From: Candidatus Gastranaerophilales bacterium
GTDB lineage: Bacteria; Cyanobacteriota; Vampirovibrionia; Gastranaerophilales; CAJFVJ01
Direction: 5' to 3'
DNA length: 64,000 nucleotides
Assembly: GCA_944323485.1 (NCBI GenBank)
Contig: CALUSR010000004.1
Location: 1 to 64,000, forward strand
Positions within the stretch are counted from its first letter, which is position 1. Each line of letters starts with the position of its first letter. Below are positions 1-8,850 of this stretch, one piece after another. A model generated the notes under the pieces. It made no database searches. It had not been told where the DNA came from and was given only the letters and a program-made list of their open reading frames with translations. Position numbers and translations under genes: made by a program.

Positions 1-90
1 GGTCCTGGGTCAGTTGATGGTCCAGGATCTGTTGATGGACCTGGATTAGTTGATGGTCCTGGGTCAGTTGATGGTCCAGGATCTGTTGTC
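1..90 (-). repeat. 18-bp tandem repeat coding PGPSTD
   Basis: Five near-identical 18-base units encode Pro-Gly-Pro-Ser-Thr-Asp/Asn inside the truncated gene. The array touches the window edge, so its true copy number is unknown. Synonymous differences (GGTCCTGGG against GGTCCAGGA) alternate between units, which suggests that larger two-unit blocks were duplicated. Confidence 0.85.
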
Positions 91-971
91 GGTGCTGGTT
101 CTTCTGGAGAAGTATCAATTTCTCCAGGGAGATAAATTCTATCAGCGCCGCCGTCTTCTCTCAGCGGGTTATAATCTTCCGAGTAGAGGATAGCGTTATG
201 TCTGTCATCTTCTGTCGGATAAATTCTATTATCATTTACGGCTGTGCCTCTAACATTGTAGTGCTCACCTGCGTCTTCTATACCCTGACCTTCGCCGCCG
301 TAGATTTCCGGGTTGTAGTCCATGATAGCTTTTTCTATAGCTTCATATTCAGGGTCATCCATATTTACGCCATAGTAGTTTTCTATGATACGGGATAAGC
401 AGTCATTTGCGTTTTTATTTCCTTCGAGAGGTTCATCACCCCATTTTTGAACTTCAACATAGACATCATCAGGTCTGTTTGTATCTGTTTCATCTTTAAG
501 AATTCCTGGTTTTGAGTCATCATATTGGAGAATGACACCTTGTACATCTGCTGTATTTCCTGTGCCGTTTGTTGAATCAGCAGCTTGAGTACCGCTGATT
601 GCTGTTGATAAAGAAGCAAAGAATGATTTGAAACCATTGACTGCTCTTGAATCTATTTCTGTTCTATCTCCAAAGGTATCTTCCATGAAGTCAGTAATTT
701 CATCATCAGATAATTTGCCGTCATTATCTGTATCAACTTCTGTATCCATTCTATTCATGAAAGTGTTTATTTCTCCGGCATCAAATATTGAGTCATCACC
801 ACCGACTCCATTTGCGCCTTTTTCGAGCTGAAATTCGTCGAAAATAGATTCTTCGACAGAATTTTTTTCGATTTCAAGGTCATCTTTTGAGAGTTTTGTG
901 TCATCTTTGACATCTTTTTTCTTAATGAGATAATCCTTCCCATTGAGATTCAGGCTAAAATCTTCACCCAT
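1..971 (-). CDS. EF-hand protein with PGPSTD repeats (C-terminus outside window)
   Basis: The frame is open from an ATG at 971 to the window edge, so only about 323 N-terminal residues are visible. The start has AGGAG about nine bases upstream. There is no signal peptide. Residues 80-91 (DTDNDGKLSDDE) form a canonical 12-residue EF-hand calcium loop with acidic or oxygen ligands at positions 1, 3, 5, 9 and 12. A degenerate partner loop lies near residues 57-68. The middle is acidic, and a DRIYLPGE segment resembles the end of a LysM-type repeat. The visible end is a low-complexity run of TDPGPS units. The likely role is a calcium-binding surface or secreted protein, but export is not shown. 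Function is not recognised. Confidence 0.75.
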   Translation of the reverse strand, partial: MGEDFSLNLNGKDYLIKKKDVKDDTKLSKDDLEIEKNSVEESIFDEFQLEKGANGVGGDDSIFDAGEINTFMNRMDTEVDTDNDGKLSDDEITDFMEDTFGDRTEIDSRAVNGFKSFFASLSTAISGTQAADSTNGTGNTADVQGVILQYDDSKPGILKDETDTNRPDDVYVEVQKWGDEPLEGNKNANDCLSRIIENYYGVNMDDPEYEAIEKAIMDYNPEIYGGEGQGIEDAGEHYNVRGTAVNDNRIYPTEDDRHNAILYSEDYNPLREDGGADRIYLPGEIDTSPEEPAPTTDPGPSTDPGPSTNPGPSTDPGPSTDPG

Positions 972-1085
972 GTTCCTATACTCCTATCTAACTACTTTAG
1001 TAAAATAACGTACACTTATAGTTATTTTCTTTATCGGCAGAGTGAGTGGATAACTTTAGGAAAAAAGTGTAATTTGTAACATTAG

Positions 1086-1114
1086 TTAACAATATTTTTA
1101 GAATATGCTAGAAT
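1086..1114 (+). promoter_or_regulatory. Sigma-70-like promoter of the histidine kinase
   Basis: TTAACA at 1086-1091 and TAGAAT at 1109-1114 are separated by exactly 17 bases. A transcription start 6-8 bases after the -10 box would fall at about 1121, next to the ATG at 1122. No ribosome site lies between them, so the mRNA may be leaderless. Confidence 0.5.
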
Positions 1115-1121
1115 GTAGACT

Positions 1122-2138
1122 ATGGTTGATATATATAACTTTATTTTTGACAAAATATCAGATAGCGTTGTTGTCCTTGATAAGAGCGGAAATATTTTAT
1201 GTTCAAATAACGCATTTTCTGAGATGAGCGATGAGATGAAGGTTTTTGGTATTGATCTTGCCAAAGCCTTGTCAGAAAAGGATATTTTATTAAAAAATAA
1301 AATAGAGTTAAAAAACAGTAAGAATAAATCAGTTGAGATAAGTATTAATTCTTTTGAATATAAAGATAATATAGTTCTGATATTGAGAAATAATTCAAGT
1401 TTGAAAGATATAGACAGGACTCATATTGATTTTATCAGTACGGTGAGTCATGAGCTGAGAACTCCTCTAACAAGCATAAAGGGATTTGTTGATACACTAC
1501 TAAGCGCAGGTGATAAACTTGATAGAGACAGTCAGATAAGATTTCTCAAAATAATAAAATCTCAGGTTGAAAGATTAACCCGTCTTGTAGAGAATCTTTT
1601 GGCTGTATCAAAATTTGAGTCAGGCAAAAGTGAGAATGTTTACAAGGAGATTAATGTAAGGAAAGCCGTTCGGTCTGTTATAGAATCTCTTATGCCAAAG
1701 TATGAAAAATACAAATTTCACAATGATGTTGAGACATATTTTTCTGTGCTTGGTGATTCCGATAAGTTTATGCAGATTATGACAAATTTGATTGATAATG
1801 CCGCAAAATATTCAAAAGACGGCTCTGATGTTTGGATTAGAGCTTATTTTAATCCGGATAATCAGAATCTGATAGATATAGAAGTTAAAGATGAGGGAGT
1901 CGGGGTTCCTAAAGAGTTTTATGACAAAATATTTACACGTTTTTCAAGGATTGATAATCCTCTGACCAGAAGTGTTCAGGGAACTGGTCTCGGACTTTAT
2001 ATCACCAAGAGTCTTGTTGAGTCGATGAACGGTAAAATTTCCGTGCATGGCAACGGCAGCAAAGCAGGCTCTTCTTTTGTTGTGTCACTTCCTGCATTCA
2101 GTGCAGAAATATCAGCGGGAAGATTCTATCAGGAGTAG
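1122..2138 (+). CDS. Soluble PAS-type sensor histidine kinase
   Basis: This 338-residue kinase has no membrane segment, so it should sense a cytoplasmic signal. Residues 5-90 look like a PAS fold. The dimerisation/phosphoacceptor helix carries FISTVSHELRTP with the phosphorylated histidine at 110. The ATP-binding domain has the N box (NLIDNAAKY, from 222), G1 box (DEGVGVP, 257-263), F box (FTRFSR) and G2 box (GTGLGLY, 287-293), so it should be catalytically active. The following gene starts five bases after its stop and is the obvious candidate partner. The ATG at 1122 has no ribosome site in front of it, and a promoter-like pair ends eight bases upstream. Confidence 0.93.
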   Translation: MVDIYNFIFDKISDSVVVLDKSGNILCSNNAFSEMSDEMKVFGIDLAKALSEKDILLKNKIELKNSKNKSVEISINSFEYKDNIVLILRNNSSLKDIDRTHIDFISTVSHELRTPLTSIKGFVDTLLSAGDKLDRDSQIRFLKIIKSQVERLTRLVENLLAVSKFESGKSENVYKEINVRKAVRSVIESLMPKYEKYKFHNDVETYFSVLGDSDKFMQIMTNLIDNAAKYSKDGSDVWIRAYFNPDNQNLIDIEVKDEGVGVPKEFYDKIFTRFSRIDNPLTRSVQGTGLGLYITKSLVESMNGKISVHGNGSKAGSSFVVSLPAFSAEISAGRFYQE

Positions 2139-2143
2139 TTTTT

Positions 2144-3451
2144 ATGCAGATTTTAAGCACGCTTATTGTTGATGACAGGAAAGAGATGTCAGTGAAGTAT
2201 AAAAAACTTCTCTCAACATATTGCAGCTGCTATGTGAAAATTATGCCCTCTCAACCAAGCGAATTCTATGAGTATATTGAAAGGAATCGTCCAGATTTGA
2301 TATTTATCTCAGATAGCATTTCTTTTGAGCCTGAGAAGGTTTGCAAAAAAATCAGAGAGGTTATACTGAACTATCGTCCTATAATTGTTGTTCTATCAAA
2401 GTCTGAGGATATTCATGATAAGATAAGAGCTCTTGACTCGGGAGCTGATGATTTTTGGAGCGAGCCGATTGACAGCGAGGAGTTTTGTGCGCGGACGAAT
2501 GCGCATCTTCGCAGGTTGATAGAAGATAAGTCAAATCGTATAACAAAGCTTCCGACAACTGATGTGACAATAAAGGTTATTAACAGAAATATTTTATCAG
2601 ACGGGCAGTGGGCAGTTTTGCTGATAGATATTGATTATTTGGATGAATATGGACAGATTTACGGAAATATTGCAACGAATAAGATGCTTCAAACTTATGC
2701 GGCGATAATCAGGGCGTCTATAAATAAGGACGATTATCTCGGGCATCTTGACAGTACAAATTTTGTTGTTGTTACTTCAGCAATAAAGGCAGAAAAACTC
2801 TCATCCTTTATAAAGTATGCGTTTGATACTGTTGCAAATAAGTTTTATACAGAGAAAGATGTGAAAAGAGGCTATATTACTCTTGAGGGTGATGAGTCAA
2901 CAGGTCAGAGAATACCTATTGTTTCAACAAGTATAGGTGTTGTGACAAATAAATATAAAAATTATGACTCTTATCAGCAGGTGTTGAATGAACTCATATC
3001 AATTCATAAGCTTGCAAAGGCTCAGCCAGGGTCTTATTCTTTGATAAACAACCCTAATATTTCTGCAGAGAATGCGATAGATTTTTCTTTGAAAAATAAA
3101 ATTCTGATTATGGAAGAAGATGCTGCTCTTGCTTATTTGATATCGGTTACTTTGAATATGCAGGGGTATATTACGGAGGCAGTCGGGAGTTATGAGGTTG
3201 TTTTAGAGAAGATTGACTCTTTTTATCCTGATTTGTTAATTCTTGATTCAGGTGTTTTAGGCGAAGAACGCGGGTTTGAACTATGCAAAAAAATAAAATC
3301 CGATGATTCTTATGCGTTTTTGAAGATTATTATGTCAACGATTGTTCATGACAAACAAAAAGTATTGAAATCAGGTGCAGACCTTTATTTGCCCAAGCCT
3401 TACAATATCAGAGATTTGTTGAGCTGGGTTGATCGCTTTTTAAGGTATTAG
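2144..3451 (+). CDS. REC-GGDEF-like-REC response regulator
   Basis: The 435-residue protein has three domains. The first REC (1-125) keeps the acidic pair D10-D11 and a possible acceptor D57, but the usual KP pair is E107-P108, so it is probably not a normal phospho-switch. The middle domain (about 150-300) has the diguanylate cyclase fold (LLIDIDYLDEYGQ, near 159), but the GGDEF signature is replaced by DSTNF at 203-207, so it should not make c-di-GMP. The second REC (317-435) is intact: E324/E325/D326, acceptor D368, S398/T399 and K418. The AGGAG ribosome site overlaps the end of the kinase gene, indicating co-translation. Output is probably by protein interaction. The gene ends three bases from the convergent nitroreductase. 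Confidence 0.85.
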   Translation: MQILSTLIVDDRKEMSVKYKKLLSTYCSCYVKIMPSQPSEFYEYIERNRPDLIFISDSISFEPEKVCKKIREVILNYRPIIVVLSKSEDIHDKIRALDSGADDFWSEPIDSEEFCARTNAHLRRLIEDKSNRITKLPTTDVTIKVINRNILSDGQWAVLLIDIDYLDEYGQIYGNIATNKMLQTYAAIIRASINKDDYLGHLDSTNFVVVTSAIKAEKLSSFIKYAFDTVANKFYTEKDVKRGYITLEGDESTGQRIPIVSTSIGVVTNKYKNYDSYQQVLNELISIHKLAKAQPGSYSLINNPNISAENAIDFSLKNKILIMEEDAALAYLISVTLNMQGYITEAVGSYEVVLEKIDSFYPDLLILDSGVLGEERGFELCKKIKSDDSYAFLKIIMSTIVHDKQKVLKSGADLYLPKPYNIRDLLSWVDRFLRY

Positions 3452-3454
3452 GTA

Positions 3455-4120
3455 CTAAAAATTCTTGCAGCCGTAGTAATTGCAGGAAACAATATCCGAG
3501 TGAGAGTGTCTGTATTTGAGACAATCATTTTGTGTCTGTTTAGGGTAGCCTACTGCCAGCAGTGAGAGTATGAACATATCGTCAGGAAGAGAAAGTTCTT
3601 CCCTCACTACGGCATAAACTTCAGGTATTGATGAGGTTATTTCGTTTCCTATGCCGCCGATTATGCAGCAGCCGAGTTCCTGATTATATGCTTCGAGAAT
3701 CATAAATGCCGTTGCATAAGAAAGAGATTCAGCTGTTCTCAGCATAAGAGTTTCGTCATTTATGAGCTTTGGATTGAACGCCGGATTTGTCAGGAGTCTG
3801 TTCATTTTTTCTTCTGTCATATCAGGTCTGTTTTCGAGAATTTTTTTGTAATTATCATACTCCCAGGCTGCTTTATTTCCGCAGCAAACAATAACAACCG
3901 GTGCTTCATCAACATGAGGCTGGTTGTGAGATAGTTTTGCTAAGAGTTCTTTTTGTTGTTTATCTTTTACAACAATGAAATGCCAGGGTTGAACATTGAC
4001 CCAGGAAGGCGCAAGTCTTGCTGCTTCGATTATGTTATAGAGTTTTTCTTCTTCAACTTCCTGGGATAGAAAGTTTCTGCAGCTATATCTGTTTACGATT
4101 GCTTTTAGAGGAAATGGCAT
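3455..4120 (-). CDS. Nitroreductase family FMN oxidoreductase
   Basis: The 221-residue protein is a typical single-domain nitroreductase. The N-terminal RYSCRNF (11-17) matches the FMN-phosphate-binding RRSxRxF motif. LAPSWVNVQPWHFIVV (36-51) matches the conserved substrate/FMN pocket. A Gly-rich GCCIIGGIGNE segment and LSLLAVGYP complete the FMN site. These enzymes reduce quinones, nitro compounds or enones with NAD(P)H. The natural substrate cannot be read from the sequence. Only three bases separate its stop from the upstream convergent gene, and its start lies just after the stop of the TPR-like gene on the same strand. Confidence 0.88.
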   Translation of the reverse strand: MPFPLKAIVNRYSCRNFLSQEVEEEKLYNIIEAARLAPSWVNVQPWHFIVVKDKQQKELLAKLSHNQPHVDEAPVVIVCCGNKAAWEYDNYKKILENRPDMTEEKMNRLLTNPAFNPKLINDETLMLRTAESLSYATAFMILEAYNQELGCCIIGGIGNEITSSIPEVYAVVREELSLPDDMFILSLLAVGYPKQTQNDCLKYRHSHSDIVSCNYYGCKNF

Positions 4121-4123
4121 TTT

Positions 4124-4789
4124 TTATTTCTCCACATCTTCAAGGTAATTAAACTGAACTTTTTGTGTAAAACCAAGCATCTGCAGGCGGGTGTAAGCGT
4201 CAAACCCGAGTTTTGATTTCGGTTGGGATTGAACAACCAGAATAAAGTTTCGAGCAGCTTCTTCATATTTTTTGTTTTCCATAAGAGCCACCCCGTAGTA
4301 GAAGAGCGCTTTATCCCGAAGAAGAGCCGATTTGACAGCGAAAGCTCTTTCTATTTCCATTTGATACTGGGCATCGTTGATTCCCTTGAGGGTATCAAGC
4401 AGTAATATATGATATTCTGTTGAGTCAGTCAGCCATATTGTCAGAGGATGGAGAATTTGTTCAGCTTTTGCATAATTTTTTTCTTTTATTAGAGATACAG
4501 CCTGTTCGAGTTTTTCTTCAAGTTTGTTTATGCTCAGAGGTCCCGTTTGTTTTGGAGCAGCTGTAGTTTGTTGAGGCTTTTGAGTTTGCGGCTGCTGCTT
4601 TGTTTGTTGTGATTGAGAAGCAGGTTTATTTGTTTGGTTTTTTTGCGGTTGCTGCTGTTGTTGGGTCTGTTGTTCTTTATATCTTTTCAGAAGATTATCA
4701 GTGCTTGTCGGCACAGGCGGAGTCGCTCCGTAGGAAAGGAGATTTGCGTTAACAAGTGCAATCGCTAACAAGAATAAAAATTTTTTCAT
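4124..4789 (-). CDS. Secreted TPR-like protein with Gln-rich linker
   Basis: A signal peptide covers residues 1-22 (MKKFLFLLAIALV, ending near SYGA). Residues 38-82 are a low-complexity Gln/Pro/Thr/Lys linker. The rest (85-221) is helical with tetratricopeptide character: AVSLIKEKNYAKAEQIL and ALMENKKYEEAARNFI are recognisable helix pairs. It probably acts in the periplasm as a scaffold, as TPR proteins bind other proteins. It sits three bases upstream of the nitroreductase on the same strand. The exact role is unknown. Confidence 0.7.
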   Translation of the reverse strand: MKKFLFLLAIALVNANLLSYGATPPVPTSTDNLLKRYKEQQTQQQQQPQKNQTNKPASQSQQTKQQPQTQKPQQTTAAPKQTGPLSINKLEEKLEQAVSLIKEKNYAKAEQILHPLTIWLTDSTEYHILLLDTLKGINDAQYQMEIERAFAVKSALLRDKALFYYGVALMENKKYEEAARNFILVVQSQPKSKLGFDAYTRLQMLGFTQKVQFNYLEDVEK

Positions 4790-4851
4790 ACTGAACTCTT
4801 TCTATTTCCTCTATATTTATAAATTAAATCATAAATATGAGAATAAAGGAA

Positions 4852-6183
4852 TTAGTTTTGAGAAACAAAAATTGTCAAATCTGTTTTTCCGCACTGGTAG
4901 TCTTCAGGTGCGATAATGAACTGAGCTTTGTTAAGACCTTCAATATTTTGTTTTATTTTGTTAATTTCATTTTTGCTGATTTTTGAATGTCCGTATATTT
5001 GTGAATGAACGTTTTTGCTTATACCCGTGCATTTGACTTCATAACCCATATCTTCGAGAGTTGTTATGACTGTTTGTGCCTTCTCCTGCTGATTGAATGG
5101 ATAGACAACACCTACTGTCAGCTTTTGATTTTCTGCTCTTGTCATTTTTTCGTTATCTCTGTATATAAGAGTATCAACGACTTCCTGAGTTTTCTCAGGA
5201 TCCAAAATCCAGTAGCTTATATGCCCTCTTGTTGATGGTGCACCGGGAAGAGTTGCTATTTGTATGTCATTCAAATCTATTGTCCGTGCATATCCTGCGA
5301 TATTTGAGAGTTGATATAAAGACATATTTGTCTTTGTATTTTCTTTTAGAACTTGAAGGATATCAGGAATTTTTGTGATTATTTCAGGAGATTGGATTTT
5401 TTGAGCAACGCCTTTTAGAAACCATTGCTGTCTTCTCATTCTTCCTATATCCCCGAGGGCATCTTTTCTGAAACGCAGATATTGTTCAGCCTTGTTTGCG
5501 TCAAGAATCTGTTCTCCTTTTTGAAGATTCACATACAAACCACCTGATCTATCTGTGTAGTACATATCTTTTTCTACATAAACAGGAACGCCTCCGATGG
5601 CTGTAACAAGTTTTTTTACGCTGTCATAGTTGAATACGATGTAGTAGTCTATTTTTATGCCGAGAGTTTTTTCTATAGTTTTTATTGTCAGCTCAGGACC
5701 TCCATGGGCAAATGCAGAGTTGATTTTGTCAATACCGTGACCTTTTATGCTTACTTTACTGTCACGAGGTATAGAGAGCAGGTTAACATTTTTAGAACGC
5801 GGATTAATATTTATAACAACAAGTGTATCGCTTCTTACGCCAACAAAAGGGTCTGTCCCTGCACCGTTTGAGTCTGTACCGATAAGAAGAATATTTTTCT
5901 TGGCAGGTGCAAACGGCAGATTTGCCGTATAGTTGGTTGTTGTATCAGAAACTTTCATTACAACATTAGTTATTTTCATAATGACATCTGTTGCAACCGT
6001 GAAGAGAATAAACATGATAACTATACCTGAGGCGATACAGATAAGAATCCATTTTACAAGGTTTTTATCTTCACTGTCTTTTTCTTCCAGTTCTTCCTCA
6101 AGCAATTTTGATCCAAATTCTCTTTGGGCATTGATTGATTGTGGGGTAATATTGTTATTTTTATTCTCCTCGTCGAAATTCAT
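4852..6183 (-). CDS. LytR-CpsA-Psr (LCP) family envelope ligase
   Basis: Residues 1-42 are an acidic cytoplasmic tail and 43-66 a single membrane helix. The LCP catalytic domain spans about 97-250 (NILLIGTDSN, VRSDTLVV, LLSIPRDS), including the pyrophosphate-binding arginines R117 and R140 and the metal-binding aspartates D119 and D141. Residues about 350-440 form a LytR C-terminal domain. LCP enzymes transfer polyprenyl-linked glycopolymers onto cell-wall peptidoglycan outside the membrane. Cyanobacteria and their relatives encode such proteins although they are Gram-negative. The acceptor polymer here is unknown. Confidence 0.9.
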   Translation of the reverse strand: MNFDEENKNNNITPQSINAQREFGSKLLEEELEEKDSEDKNLVKWILICIASGIVIMFILFTVATDVIMKITNVVMKVSDTTTNYTANLPFAPAKKNILLIGTDSNGAGTDPFVGVRSDTLVVININPRSKNVNLLSIPRDSKVSIKGHGIDKINSAFAHGGPELTIKTIEKTLGIKIDYYIVFNYDSVKKLVTAIGGVPVYVEKDMYYTDRSGGLYVNLQKGEQILDANKAEQYLRFRKDALGDIGRMRRQQWFLKGVAQKIQSPEIITKIPDILQVLKENTKTNMSLYQLSNIAGYARTIDLNDIQIATLPGAPSTRGHISYWILDPEKTQEVVDTLIYRDNEKMTRAENQKLTVGVVYPFNQQEKAQTVITTLEDMGYEVKCTGISKNVHSQIYGHSKISKNEINKIKQNIEGLNKAQFIIAPEDYQCGKTDLTIFVSQN

Positions 6184-6263
6184 GCTCTCTTCTTATCCTA
6201 TTCTTAATTTAATAATCCTGATAATAAAAAGTTTATAACTTAATTTTGTCAGGTCAAGAGTAT

Positions 6264-7760
6264 TTATTCACGTACTTTTGCGAGTTCTACAACATTGCTT
6301 TTTTCTTCTTTTTTCGCAATGGTATTTTGTTTAAAACCATATGAGAAATAGACTATTATCCCCATCAACATCCATACAAAGAAGCTGATAACAACATGCA
6401 TATTCCCCTCGACTCCTTTATATATTATATAAAGAGAACATAGTATGCCCAAAGCAGGAACATATGGCACGAGCGGAACTTTGAAAGATCTCGGACGATT
6501 TGGATCTGTTTTTCTGAGGATAATAACTCCGAGAGAAACCATTGAGAAGGCTATCAATGTTCCTATATTTGCTATTTGTGCGGCACTTTTTACGCTCAGG
6601 AATAATGTTCCGAAAGCAACAAATGCACCTACGGCTATTGTTACAATATGAGGTGTTTTATGCCGTTCATGGATACTTCCGAGAATAGGCGGAAGCAGAT
6701 TATCCCTTGCCATCGATAACAAAATTCTTGAAACACCGAGTTGAAGAACAAGCAGAACGGATGTCAGCCCTGCAAGTGCTCCTGCTGCTATAAATCCGGC
6801 TATCCACCCCTGATTAACGTATCTAAGAGCTTCTGCGATAGGGGCACCAGGGTCAACTATATTCCATGGCATAATTCCTGTTAATACAGCAGCTACGGCT
6901 ACATATACGAGAGAACATATAAACAACGAACCGACAATGCCGATAGGTATATCCCGTTTTGGATTTTTTGTTTCTTCTGCCGCTGTTGATACTGCGTCAA
7001 AACCTACGTATGCAAGCAGTATAATGAATGTTCCCTGAAGAATACCTTTCATTCCTCCCGGAGCAAAAGGCACCCAATGTTCAGGTTTTACATAGAAAGC
7101 TCCAACGATTACGAACAGAGCGATGACGGCTATTTTTAGAAAAACCATTAATGCCGCTGTTTTTGCGCTTTCTTCTACTCCTTTATAAAGCAAATAAGTT
7201 ATTGCCGTGAGCAAAAGCAGCGCAGGAATATGTATGTCGAGATGAACATCTCCAAAAAGGTGGAATTCAAACATCCAATATTTGGGATTTTTGATTATAT
7301 CCGGAAGAAAATCAAATCCCTGCAGCAGATTGAACCAGTAATATGACCAGCTTTTTGCTACTGTTATGTTACCGATTGCGTATTCAAGAATCAAAAGCCA
7401 TCCCATAATCCATGCGGCAAATTCTCCCATAACAGAGTATGTGTAAGTATATCCGCTGCCCGCAACAGGTATCATTGCCGCAAATTCTGCATATGATAAA
7501 GCAGAGAATAAGCATACAAAACTGGCTATTATTATTGAGAGCATAAAACTCGGACCGGCATGGATATCGCCGTTTATGGCAATACCAGAGAGTGAGAATA
7601 TTCCTGTTCCGATAATAGCTCCGACTCCTAAAACGATGAGATCAAATGCGTTGAGGGTTTTCTTCAGTCCTGATTTTTTTGATTCTGATATTAATTCATC
7701 CGGTGATTTTTTCCTAAGCAACTTTTCAACTACATTTGATTTCAATAAATTTCTGCTCAA
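6264..7760 (-). CDS. APC family amino acid permease
   Basis: The 498-residue protein is largely hydrophobic, with about 12-14 membrane helices. GVGAIIGTGIFSLSG near residue 46 is the conserved unwound first helix that binds substrate in the amino acid-polyamine-organocation superfamily. FDAVSTAAEETKNPKRDIPIGI is the equally characteristic loop of helices 6-7. The closest subgroup is the cationic amino acid transporter (CAT/YfnA) type, so a basic or neutral amino acid is likely, but specificity is not determined. It is transcribed alone. Confidence 0.9.
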   Translation of the reverse strand: MSRNLLKSNVVEKLLRKKSPDELISESKKSGLKKTLNAFDLIVLGVGAIIGTGIFSLSGIAINGDIHAGPSFMLSIIIASFVCLFSALSYAEFAAMIPVAGSGYTYTYSVMGEFAAWIMGWLLILEYAIGNITVAKSWSYYWFNLLQGFDFLPDIIKNPKYWMFEFHLFGDVHLDIHIPALLLLTAITYLLYKGVEESAKTAALMVFLKIAVIALFVIVGAFYVKPEHWVPFAPGGMKGILQGTFIILLAYVGFDAVSTAAEETKNPKRDIPIGIVGSLFICSLVYVAVAAVLTGIMPWNIVDPGAPIAEALRYVNQGWIAGFIAAGALAGLTSVLLVLQLGVSRILLSMARDNLLPPILGSIHERHKTPHIVTIAVGAFVAFGTLFLSVKSAAQIANIGTLIAFSMVSLGVIILRKTDPNRPRSFKVPLVPYVPALGILCSLYIIYKGVEGNMHVVISFFVWMLMGIIVYFSYGFKQNTIAKKEEKSNVVELAKVRE

Positions 7761-7821
7761 AATATTCCCTCTCTGTATATAAAAAATTTTTTAACTCTAC
7801 AAATATAATTTCTTTGAATTT

Positions 7822-8850
7822 TCAAGTCAAGATTTGCTCTGTATTTGATATGACTATATCGGGAGTTATACTGTATAAACAAGCTTTTTCGGATTTACAT
7901 TTGTGTTTTAGCCCGCAGGGATAACATTTTAGCTTTGTAGTCAAACATACATCATGTTTGCCTCTTACGCCCCATTTTTTTGTATCCATTGGTCCATAAA
8001 TAGCTATTGTTGCTACATTTAGGGATGATGAAATATGTAAATTTCCTGAGTCATTTCCTATCATCAAATCCATTTTTTTTGTTAAGCAAGTACTTTCTTC
8101 TATTGAAAATTTTCCGCAGAAATTTACAGGTTCATGTTTCAGAGGTGTTTTTATGAGCGTTCTTATTTCTTCATATGTTTTCTCATCTGATTTAGCTCCG
8201 CAATAAAATACATAGCAATCTTTTTCATTAATCAGGTATTCTATAACTTTTGCAAAATATTCAAGAGGCCATTGTTTTTTCAGATTTCCGCTTGTTGCAT
8301 GAACCTGGACTTTTTTCTTGTTGTTATAAGGTGCGAGCAGATTGTCTATTTTTTCTTGAGCGACTTTGTTTGTCCAATTTTCAAGGTAGTTGTCTTCTGT
8401 TTTTATGCCGTCTGCTTCAAGAACATCAAGGAAGCAGTCAATTTCATGTTTATCTTTTTTATATTGCACTCTTTTTGTGAGCAAGAAGCTCCTGAATTCT
8501 GTGTCAAAACCTATTCTTTCTTTTATTCCGGAGAAAAAAATCAACAGTGCGCTTGATAAAGAGCGCTTGAGTATATAGGCTTTGTCATATTTTTTTTCTT
8601 TCAGATATTTGCACCATCCCCAAAAACCGATAGGTGTTGAATCATTTTTTTCATATCTGTGTTTTTTTGCGTTATCAAAATAAATAAGATTATTAATATA
8701 CGGACAATCTTTTAGGACATCTCCGGATACAGGGCTTACCAGTACGTCTATTTGGGCGTCAGGTTCTGCTTTTCTCAGGTTTCTGAGAAATGGAACGGTA
8801 AGGAGAGTATCTCCTATGAATCTGTATCTTACAACAAGTATTTTTTTCAT
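7822..8850 (-). CDS. Glycosyltransferase family 9 (heptosyltransferase-like)
   Basis: The 342-residue protein starts with KKILVVRYRFIGDTLLTVPFL, the N-terminal signature of ADP-heptose:LPS heptosyltransferases. The sugar-nucleotide site MIGNDSGNLHISSSL followed by IYGP lies near residue 265. A Cys-rich tail (CYPCGLKHKCKSEKACL) is common in this family. It should add a sugar, probably heptose, to the lipopolysaccharide inner core at the inner membrane. Its ATG directly abuts the stop of lpxK on the same strand, so core and lipid A assembly genes are co-transcribed. Whether it is the first or second heptosyltransferase cannot be told. Confidence 0.88.
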   Translation of the reverse strand: MKKILVVRYRFIGDTLLTVPFLRNLRKAEPDAQIDVLVSPVSGDVLKDCPYINNLIYFDNAKKHRYEKNDSTPIGFWGWCKYLKEKKYDKAYILKRSLSSALLIFFSGIKERIGFDTEFRSFLLTKRVQYKKDKHEIDCFLDVLEADGIKTEDNYLENWTNKVAQEKIDNLLAPYNNKKKVQVHATSGNLKKQWPLEYFAKVIEYLINEKDCYVFYCGAKSDEKTYEEIRTLIKTPLKHEPVNFCGKFSIEESTCLTKKMDLMIGNDSGNLHISSSLNVATIAIYGPMDTKKWGVRGKHDVCLTTKLKCYPCGLKHKCKSEKACLYSITPDIVISNTEQILT

